From positions 1,902,779 to 1,966,778 of the forward strand of contig OZ024855.1 in assembly GCA_964017155.1 (NCBI GenBank): a stretch of DNA of 64,000 nt, in the 5' to 3' direction. The DNA comes from Oasisia sp. SBJ-2009. Taxonomy: Eukaryota; Annelida; Polychaeta; Sabellida; Siboglinidae. Shown here in pieces: positions 13,629 through 25,200 of this stretch. How positions within the stretch are numbered: the stretch's first letter is position 1; each line of letters begins with the position of its first letter. Below the pieces are notes generated by a model that was not told where the DNA came from, searched no databases, and saw nothing but the letters and a program-made list of their open reading frames with translations. A program made the position numbers and the translations under genes.

Positions 13629-16600
13629 CTGAAAACACATGTTTTGTAAGTATCCAAGTGTTAATGTCAAGAACATACAAGTCATACATACACATTAACT
13701 GTCTTCAAAAACCTCATTGACACTCGTCTTGTTTAGCTTGTTTCTATTCTGTTGAGGAATTGGACTGATCTGACAGAGCAGAGCAGCGAGGATAACCCAA
13801 GAAAGACAGCAAGATCACATGTGAGCTTTATGTCAGCACAACGAGAACAGGTAAAATAACTTGACCAACTACACTTCTCACCTCAGTCTCACTGTTCTAC
13901 AAGTTGTTCTACATTGTAAATATTCTCACCTAAGTCTCATTGCGGGGTGACTGCTGTACAAGTTCTCACCTGAGCCTCACTCAGGGTGACTGCTGTACAA
14001 GTTCTCACCTGAGTCTTATTGCGAGGTGACTGCTGGGCCCACTTGTACAAGTTCTCGTACACTTGGCCGTCGTACCGCCCCAGCACGCTGCAGAGCTTGT
14101 CATCAGTGAAGTCGAAGGCGTCCACCAGAGCGACAGCGTTGGGGCGAATGTCTGTGAGTAGACGCAGCATCTGGTGGTTGACGAGCTCCAGCTGCCGCGT
14201 GTCCATGAAGCCACTCTGTCACAGAACAACACCACTCTATCACAGAACAACACCACTCTGTCACAGAACAACACCACTCTGTCACAGAACAACACCACTC
14301 TGTCACAGAACAACACCACTCTGTCACAGAACAACACCACTCTGTCACAGAACAACAACACTCTGTCACAGAACAACACCACTCTGTCACAGAACAACAC
14401 CACTCTGTCACAGAACACCACTCTGTCACAGAACAACAACACTCTGTCACAGAACAACAACACTCTGTCACAGAACAACAACACTCTGTCACAGAACCAA
14501 CACCACTCTGTCACAGAACCAACACCACTCTGTCACAGAACAACACCACTCTGTCACAGAACAACACCACTCTGACACAGAACAACAACACTCTGTCACA
14601 GAACAACAACACTCTGTCACAGAACAACACCACTCTGACACAGAACAACACCACTCTGTCACAGAACAACAACACTCTGTCACAGAACAACAACACTCTG
14701 TCACAGAACAACAACACTCTGTCACAGAACAACAACACTCTGTCACAGAACCAACAAAACTGCACAGATCTCACAGACACACTCACAGCTACACTTACAA
14801 GTCTCATAGTAGTGCATGTTATAATAGGGCACTGTTAGTTCTCGGTATGACTTGTTCAATTTTTCTTTTAGTTATGATGTCATTTTTATGTTATTCTGTA
14901 TAAACTTGTTGCTGTGTTTTCAGTTTTTCTGAGGAATATATTGATACAATTTTAGCCATCCTCATGTTATAACATTAATAATAATAAGGAAACTTATGGT
15001 GAAATAGTAGTGATGACATAACTTACGTGATCACATGACTAAGTTAAGTGATCACATGACTAGTTTAACAGATAACTGACTGCATCTGACAAGGGATCGC
15101 GTACATCAAACTGTCAGAAACAATCAATTTTTGCATCTGTGATCGTACAAGATAAACAGTGACACAAGAGTGAGGTCACTACAAGAGTGAGGTCACTACA
15201 AGAGTGAGGTCACTACAAGAGTGATACTCTACTAGAGTGAGGTCACTACAAGAGTGAGGTCACTACAAGAGTGAGGTCACTACAAGAGTGAGGTCACTAC
15301 ACGAGTGAGGTCACTACAAGAGTGAGGTCACTACAAGAGTGAGGTCACTACAGCCAGGGTCTTCTCTAGTGCTACTTTGTGTCCTCTAATTCTTGTATTT
15401 TAAGAAATTATTTTCATAAATATCTTTCATAACAAATCTGTGTCTGTCCTCCTCTTAACGTTCAGCCTCTACTCTCTACTGCTGCCAAACCATACTTGAT
15501 TATGCGAACTTCTTCTAACAGTTAATGCATACATACAACACAGACACACAACACAGACACACAACACAGACACACAACACAGACACACAACACAGACACA
15601 CAACACAGACACACAACACAGACACACAACACAGACACACAACACAGACACACAACACAGACACACAACACAGACACACAACACAGACACACAACACAGA
15701 CACACAACACACCAAAGGTGAAGAGGCGATGTAAGTGAGCATGTGACTGACCTCTAGAAACTCCCCCGAGTTGGTGGTCACTCCGTAAGTGGCATACAAG
15801 AGACAGAGCTGTTGAAGCACGCGGATGACGTCAGCTCCAGCTTCTGCCTGCTGAATGCTCTCTGCGAACGTCTTCAGTACATAGCTGTGACAGTGTGCCT
15901 ATAAAGTAGTACATAGCTGTGACAGTGTGTCTATAAAGTAGTACATAGCTGTGACCGTGTGCCTATAAAGTAGTACATAGCTGTGACAGTGTGCCTATAA
16001 AGTAGTGCATAGCTGTGACAGTGTGCCTATAAAGTAGTACATAGCTGTGACAGTGTGCCTATAAAGTAGTACATAGCTGTGACAGTGTGCCTATAAAGTA
16101 GTACATAGCTGTGACAGTGTGCCTATAAAGTAGTACATAGCTGTGACAGTGTGCCTATAAAGTAGTACATAGCTGTGACAGTGTGCCTATAAAGTAGTAC
16201 ATAGCTGTGACAGTGTGCCTATAAAGTAGTACATAGCTGTGACAGTGTGCCTATAAAGTAGTACATAGCTGTGACAGTGTGTCTATAAAGTAGTACATAG
16301 TTGTGACAGTGTGCCTATAAAGTAGCCACAGCTATGTCATGTCACTAATCATGTTACTGGTAAATGGTACAGTAAACTGTTTGGTCTTTTTGACCTATTA
16401 TAAACATATTGAAGTAGGTCATGACATGTCGGAAATTTGGCAACATTTACATTTCCGAATTGTAGTAAGCACAAACTGAACACACTTGATTAAAAGGGGG
16501 GTTATTAGGGCCTTATTCAGGATAACAATTTTACACTTTTTTTTGGTGTTTTTTGGACCTTATCTCATATACATACAAGCCAGTTGATGTGTGTTTTATG

Positions 16601-19600
16601 ACCTGAAATAAACTACAAACACACATGTGACATCCATTTTCACGCCATAACTGGCAACATCTATGATTTGGGAAGACATCTTTTGCTCCTACACTTTTGT
16701 ACCCGTCCCCCACCGTCCCCACCACACATGCACCAATATTTCTACCCGTCCACAACAGGTGTTAGCCATCCAAAAGACTGGTGAACAAAGCCACGGGTGT
16801 CTTAAGTATTGACCTGCTTACCTTGGCTGCCCACACGAGGTGTACCCCGGCCTGGTTCCAGGCGTTGTAGTCAGCCTCACCCGCCTGTAGTCGGCCCTGG
16901 TACATCTGGGCCGCCTGGTGCACTGCCCTGAAGCACACAGTCATCTTGTACACTGGGAGAGGTCCAGTGTTGAATGTTGTATAAACCAATGTTACATATT
17001 TGGAGGAGATACTAATTCAGACGTGGATGCTCAAACCACTCTCAAATATGTACTGAAAGAATCTATTAAGTAACATTTTGAAAAATGTCTGGTGTGATTA
17101 TGAAGTAGTGGAATTTAACAATATTTGAGGAACCAACACCAGAGAATTTAAGTTGACCCAGACTTCACAATGTGTTTGTTCTTCATGTCTAACATCTTCA
17201 ACCCAGACTTTACAATGTGTTTGTTCTTCATGTCTAACATCTTCAACCCAGACTTTACAATGTGTTTGTTCGTCATGTCTAACATCTTCAACCCAGACTT
17301 TACAATGTGTTTGTTCTTCATGTCTAACATCTTCAACCCAGACTTTACAATGTGTTTGTTCTTCATGTCTAACATCTTCAACCCAGACTTCACAATGTGT
17401 TTGTTCTTCATGTCTAACATCTTCAACCCAGACTTCACAATGTGTTTGTTCTTCATGTCTAACATCTTCAACTCAGACTTCACAATGTGTTTGTTCTTCA
17501 TGTCTAACATCTTCAACCCAGACTTTACAATGTGTTTGTTCTTCATGTCTAACATCTTCAACCCAGACTTCACAATGTGTTTGTTCTTCATGTCTAACAT
17601 CTTCAACCCAGACTTCACAATGTGTTTGTTCTTCATGTCTAACATCTTCAACCCAGACTTCACAATGTGTTTGTTCTTCATGTCTAACATCTTCAACCCA
17701 GACTTCACAATGTGTTTGTTCTTCATGTCTAACATCTTCAACCCAGACTTCACAATGTGTTTGTTCTTCATGTCTAACATCTTCAACCCAGACTTTACAA
17801 TGTGTTTGTTCTTCATGTCTAACATCTTCAACCAGACTTCACAATGTGTTTGTTCTTCATGTCTAACATCTTCAACCCAGACTTTACAATGTGTTTGTTC
17901 TTCATGTCTAACATCTTCAACCCAGACTTTACAATGTGTTTGTTCTTCATGTCTAACATCTTCAACCCAGACTTTACAATGTGTTTGTTCTTCATGTCTA
18001 ACATCTTCAACCCAGACTTAAAACTGTGTTTGTTCTTCATGTCTAACATCTTCAACCAGACTTCACAATGTGTTTGTTCTTCATGTCTAACATCTTCAAC
18101 CCAGACTTTACAATGTGTTTGTTCTTCATGTCTAACATCTTCAACCCAGACTTTACAATGTGTTTGTTCTTCATGTCTAACATCTTCAACCCAGACTTTA
18201 CAATGTGTTTGTTCTTCATGTCTAACATCTTCAACCCAGACTTTACAATGTGTTTGTTCTTCATGTCTAACATCTTCAACCCAGACTTTACAATGTGTTT
18301 GTTCTTCATGTCTAACATCTTCAACCCAGACTTTACAATGTGTTTGTTCTTCATGTCTAACATCTTCAACCCAGACTTTACAATGTGTTTGTTCTTCATG
18401 TCTAACATCTTCAACCCAGACTTTACAATGTGTTTGTTCTTCATGTCTAACATCTTCAACCCAGACTTCACAATGTGTTTGTTCTTCATGTCTAACATCT
18501 TCAACCCAGACTTTACAATGTGTTTGTTCTTCATGTCTAACATCTTCAACCCAGACTTTACAATGTGTTTGTTCTTCATGTCTAACATCTTCAACCCAGA
18601 CTTTACAATGTGTTTGTTCTTCATGTCTAACATCTTCAACCCAGACTTCACAATGTGTTTGTTCTTCATGTCTAACATCTTCAACCCAGACTTCACAATG
18701 TGTTTGTTCTTCATGTCTAACATCTTCAACCCAGACTTTACAATGTGTTTGTTCTTCATGTCTAACATCTACAACCCAGACTTCACAATGTGTTTGTTCT
18801 TCATGTCTAACATCTTCAACCCAGACTTCACAATGTGTTTGTTCTTCATGTCTAACATCTTCAACCCAGACTTCACAATGTGTTTGTTCTTCATGTCTAA
18901 CATCTTCAACCCAGACTTTACAATGTGTTTGTTCTTCATGTCTAACATCTTCAACCCAGACTTTACAATGTGTTTGTTCTTCATGTCTAACATCTTCAAC
19001 CCAGACTTCACAATGTGTTTGTTCTTCATGTCTAACATCTTCAACCCAGACTTTACAATGTGTTTGTTCTTCATGTCTAACATCTTCAACCCAGACTTTA
19101 CAATGTGTTTGTTCTTCATGTCTAACATCTTCAACCCAGACTTTACAATGTGTTTGTTCTTCATGTCTAACATCTACAACCCAGACTTCACAATGTGTTT
19201 GTTCTTCATGTCTAACATCTTCAACCCAGACTTCACAATGTGTTTGTTCTTCATGTCTAACATCTTCAACCCAGACTTTACAATGTGTTTGTTCTTCATG
19301 TCTAACATCTTCAACCCAGACTTTACAATGTGTTTGTTCTTCATGTCTAACATCTTCAACCCAGACTTTACAATGTGTTTGTTCTTCATGTCTAACATCT
19401 TCAACCCAGACTTTACAATGTGTTTGTTCTTCATGTCTAACATCTTCAACCCAGACTTTACAATGTGTTTGTTCTTCATGTCTAACATCTTCAACTCAGA
19501 CTTTACAATGTGTTTGTTCTTCATGTCTAACATCTTCAACCCAGACTTTACAATGTGTTTGTTCTTCATGTCTAACATCTTCAACCCAGACTTTACAATG

Positions 19601-21148
19601 TGTTTGTTCTTCATGTCTAACATCTTCAACCCAGACTTTACAATGTGTTTGTTCTTCATGTCTAACATCTTCAACCCAGACTTTACAATGTGTTTGTTCT
19701 TCATGTCTAACATCTTCAACCCAGACTTTACAATGTGTTTGTTCTTCATGTCTAACATCTTCAACTCAGACTTCACAATGTGTTTGTTCTTCATGTCTAA
19801 CATCTTCAACTCTGACTTTACAATGTGTTTGTTCTTCATGTCTAACATCTTCAACCCAGACTTTACAATGTGTTTGTTCTTCATGTCTAACATCTTCAAC
19901 CCAGACTTCACAATGTGTTTGTTCTTCATGTCTAACATCTTCAACCCAGACTTTACAATGTGTTTGTTCTTCATGTCTAACATCTTCAACCCAGACTTCA
20001 CAATGTGTTTGTTCTTCATGTCTAACATCTTCAACCCAGACTTTACAATGTGTTTGTTCTTCATGTCTAACATCTTCAACTCAGACTTCACAATGTGTTT
20101 GTTCTTCATGTCTAACATCTTCAACCCAGACTTCACAATGTGTTTGTTCTTCATGTCTAACATCTTCAACCCAGACTTAAAACTGTGTTTGTTCTTCATG
20201 TCTAACATCTTCAACTCAGACTTCACACTGTGTTTGTTCTACACATCTGACTTCTTCAAAAGAATTAACAATTATCTCAAACACTCACTTTCATTTGCTG
20301 ACTGTCAAAACAATCTTAATATAATCACTGTCATTAGAATCATCAGGACTTTTGACATCTTATTATATATGTCACTAACTCTCCACTAATTTTACCTGTG
20401 TGCTCTCCATTCGTATGACTTCAGGAGAGCGTCAATTGTCACCTGGCTCGTGACAGAACACTTGTCGTGACACACCCGTGACAGGTAGGCCATTGAGCCA
20501 CTCAGTGTCACCCCTTTCTGGGCCCGCAGCAACCCCTTCACCAGAGACCTGCACGGCAAACAGACACTGAGTAATACCACACACAAACAACATCTACATA
20601 CAGGTCATGTAAGTACACACCAACAAGCTGGCGAAAACAAACCATATTAAAGGTCAGTTCCTCTGTGTGGAATTAGACGTAGATGTATCAGTTTGTAGCA
20701 GGAGTCTGATGTGTTGAACGTGGCAAACTGTGAACTCGTTAAATGGAAGTGTCAGTAACTCAGCCCTGCCTTGCTTTGGCTGTATCTATTTTATAAAATA
20801 GTTATGTGTGTGTGAATATGTGTAGTTGTTTATTTCTTTGTGGACCCATATCATTTAAAAATAACTTTTGCATGTACACTGTATTGGACTGCATTTGTGA
20901 ATGTGCTGCAATGGCCTCTGGGAGCAATATATCAAGACTTTTTCAAAACTCGGCAGACTTGTGCAGAATGTGGGATCTCATTGTGCGTGTGGAGTTCCAA
21001 CCGTGTCTTCCTATATCACTGCTTGTAAAGGAGGGAATTGTAGTAGTGCAACTGTTGGTCCTGTGAGCTGGTGTTACCTTCCACTGCAGGTACATTAGTG
21101 TGTTCTCCCCCTCATACGTACAGGCACACACACACACACACGCACTCA

Positions 21149-21193
<45 letters not shown>

Positions 21194-22050
21194 TAGTCAT
21201 GTGAGTTGTTGCTCACCTTCCACACTGCAGGTACATCACTGTGTTCTCCCCCTCATACGTACAGGCGGGCACGTATGCGTCATAGATCTTGGGCAGCCCA
21301 CTGGCCTGGGAGAAGCCGTGACCCCCGCAGGACAAGCGACAGATCTCCACTGACCACATCATCTGGTCAGTGCTGAAGGCCTTCAGGCCACAGGTGAGAC
21401 TGTGCATCTGGAAGGACAAGTTGGACAACTGGAACATCCCTGTCTGTGACGGTTGTAAGAGGCAGAGTGTTCAGCTGTTATCATAAATGCCATGATACAG
21501 TGTTAGAGAATACACTAGTCTCAGGACTTAATACAGCACAGTTAAGTTGTATCATCTCAGGGTGGAGTGGCTAACATCAAGGACATTGCGTGGTGACAAC
21601 AGAAGGAATTGATTTTTCACCATAAATTGCCAGCAGCTCCCTGCTCCAATGATGACTTTTACCTGTCCCCATTTATGATTACGCAAAATGATTTTGTTTT
21701 TTTTGTGCCTCTGAGCTTGAACTGTTTAAGGATATAAGTGCTACAGAAGTGTTAGAATTATGACTATTATTATTACCTTGCTGGATACCATAGTTTGCCA
21801 GTAGCTCTACATTGCCCTGATGGATGTTGTAGTTTGCCTACCTCAGCCAGAAACCCGACATTGCCCTGCTGAATATCATAGTTGAGCCGTAAGTAGAGGT
21901 TTCTCAAGTGAAGTCCAACAGCAGAGAAGGCGTAGGCTTGTGCAATCACGGGAAACAACTTGTACTGCTGCGTCACATAGTCCAAGACCTGAGGCTCCCC
22001 TCCACTGGCAGGAACAGAACAGTGTGAATTACACACAGTAGCTGCACAAC

Positions 22051-22087
<37 letters not shown>

Positions 22088-22175
22088 GAGAGAGAGAGAT
22101 AGAGAGAGAGGGGGGGGGAGAGAGAGGGGGGAAGAGAGAGAGAGATAGAGAGAGAGGGGGGGGAGAGAGAGAGAG

Positions 22176-22246
<71 letters not shown>

Positions 22247-25200
22247 GTGCTAGGCAGTAAGAAACCAACATTGAAGGACCCTGGTAAATAAACCCCGGGG
22301 AACATCAAAACAAGTCATTCATTAAATCAAAAGCATTCATTCATTCAAGCAAATAAATACACTATACATACAACTGAGATCTATATCGTATTTGCGATAA
22401 CTTCAGCAAGATTAATATTGACGAAACAATACTTTCAAAGTCATGTTTCTCTGGGTGGCAACTATTTCTGCCAGCTTTTTACCTGTTGTTTTTGTTGTGT
22501 TGTTGTTGTAAATTGTTGTTGTGCTGTTGCATGATATGTTATTGCTGCAATGTGTTGGTGTGCTGTTGCATATGCTGTTACACTTTCTGTTGTTGCATTT
22601 TGTTGTTGTCTTGTAGCATGTTGTTGTCACGTGCTATTGCATGTTGTGTTGTTGCAAGTTGGGCAGCCTCTACATGCTGTAAGTGCTAATACAAGTCAGG
22701 TTTAATAATAGTTTCCTAAATACACCTACTGCAGAGCTATAAAACCATAATGCATCGGTACGATTTGGCGCAACTCAGTTAAATTGAATTAACTTCTTCT
22801 GATTGTACTTGAGTTGATTCTCCTTACCCTGGCTTCAGCTCTGACTGGCGTCGCACCGCACTGTAGCGGACAGCGATGGTTGCAGCCAGAGCTAGTGCAT
22901 TAGCAGCAACACCTTTCATAAGAGTTGAACGCACAAAGAGCATCGTTCCGTAGGAAAGTTTGTCACTCTTTTTCCGAACATACGTGCCATCTTCCAGAAC
23001 CTGGGAATCAAGGCACTACTGTTATTTCAAATAGTATATATATTTTTTAAATGTATTTTTTTATTACAGTTTAATTACATATTTCGTATTTATTTATTAT
23101 TATGATTTTAGTAGTGAACTATGTGTTTTATTATTTTTAGTGTGAATTATATATTTTATCTCAAACTTTATTGTATATAATGTATATAGATGTATGTGAG
23201 TGTTGGGTGACGTTGGCCCATTAAAAATCACAACTTACCACATGATATGGCTACCGCCAGGAAATAAATATTTTACTTACTTACTCTGATACCTGGGAGC
23301 TAAACCATGTGGCCACCAAACTATCCATTTCTCTGATAAACTACAGTATAAACAATTTATATATTTGGATGAAACTATCAAGGTGTCCCCCTTGGGAGCA
23401 TTTTTATTTAATTTGATGAATAAATCTAGGCTACAGGGGTAGTGCTGTTGATTGCCAAATGTGCCAAAGGCTAAATGGTTTGAAATAGAAACATGTTGTC
23501 AGTGGCTAGTGTGAACCTGCCTGTGAGTTCTTCATGAGCATGTTCATGCGGGGAATGCGGAGGTGATCCAACCGAAGGAATCCATTGTCAATGGTGTGGT
23601 AGCCCAACTTGGGTCCAATGTCACCTACTTCAACACCTACAATGCAAAAGCAAAACAACCACGTGGCCACCATACTATCTATTTCTATAGTGCGTGCGTG
23701 TGTGAGCGTGCTTGCGTGTGTGAGCGTGCGTGCATGTGTGAGTGCGTGCGTGCGTGTAGGTAGGTGGAGGGGGGTGGAGGGGGGTGGATGCGTGTGTGCC
23801 TTAAATCACTCTAAAAATTAAACAAACATGTGACCACCAAACCATACTATTCATTTCTAACGTGTGTGCCTTAAATCACTCTAAATGCAAAAAAAACATG
23901 GCTACCAAACTAAACTATCCACTTGTGATGTATGTGCATTAGATCAATCTACTCTGTCCCACTACCAGAAATCAGCCTCTTGTGCCATGTGTGGTAACAA
24001 CAGGAACCCAATGAAATGTCAAAACTGTGAACAATAATTGTTATTAAGGACTTCATGGTTATAATAAAAGATATTTGGAATGGGACGACTGATTGTAGCC
24101 ATCACATGTACTTGATGTTAAACCAGTGCAGGCAACAACACCTTGTGTCCTACACAACTCATGGTCGTAACCATCGGATCATCAATTACCCCTGGGAAAC
24201 TAGCTACTAGAAAGATGCTTCCATACCTCACTGACCTGACAGTGGTAGCTATGACCTGGCAGTGGTAGCTATGACATGGCAGTGGTAGCTATGACCTGAC
24301 AGTGGTAGCTATGACCTGACAGTGGTAGCTATGGCCTGGCAGTGGTAGCTATGACCTGACAGTGGTAGATATGACCTGGCAGTAGTAGCTATGACCTGAC
24401 AGTGGTAGCTATGACCTGGCAGTGGTAGCTATGACCTGGCAGTGGTAGCTATGACCTGACAGTGGTAGATATGGCCTGGCAGTGGTAGCTATGACCTGGC
24501 AGTGGTAGCTATGGCCTGGCAGTGGTAGGTATGCCCTGACAGTGGTAGCTATGACCTGCCAGTGGTAGCTATGACCTGACAGTGGTAGCTATGACCTGAC
24601 ATTGGTAGCTATGACCTGGCAGTGGTAGCTATGGCATGGCAGTGGTAGCTATGACCTGAGAGTGGTAGCTATGACCTGGCATTGGTAGCTATGACCTGGC
24701 ATTGGTAGCTATGACATGGCAGTGGTAGCTATGACATGACAGTGGTAGCTATGACATGGCAGTGGTAGCTATGACCTGGCAGTGGTAGCTATGACCTGGC
24801 AGTGGTAGCTATGACCTGGCAGTGGTAGCTATGACCTGGCAGTGGTAGCTATGACCTGGCAGTGGTAGCTATGGCCTGGCAGTGGTAGCTATGGCCTGGC
24901 AGTGGTAGCTATGGCCTGGCAGTGGTAGCTATGACCTGGCAGTGGTAGGTAACTATGACCTAGCAGTGGTAGGTAGCTATGACCTGACAGTGGTAGCTAT
25001 GGCCTGGCAGTGGTAGCTATGACCTGGCAGTGGTAGCTATGGCCTGGCAGTGGTTGGTAGCTATGACCTGACAGTGGTAGCTATGACCTGACAGTGGTAG
25101 CTATGACCTGACAGTGGTAGCTATGACCTGGCAGTGGTAGCTATGACCTGGCAGAGGTAGCTATGACCTGGCAGTGGTAGCTATGACCTGGCAGTGGTAG

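Noticed and set aside
14019..14903. Plus-strand ORFs across the 21-bp array and exon 13
   Set aside because: Shadow of exon 13 and the acceptor array on the opposite strand.
15525..15734. Cys-rich or His/Thr-rich small proteins
   Set aside because: They are all frames of the 13-bp ACACAACACAGAC array.
17148..20389. Repeat proteins on both strands across the 45-bp array
   Set aside because: The array lies inside an ACOX1-like intron, and open frames follow from a 45-bp unit divisible by three. Both strands give ORFs.
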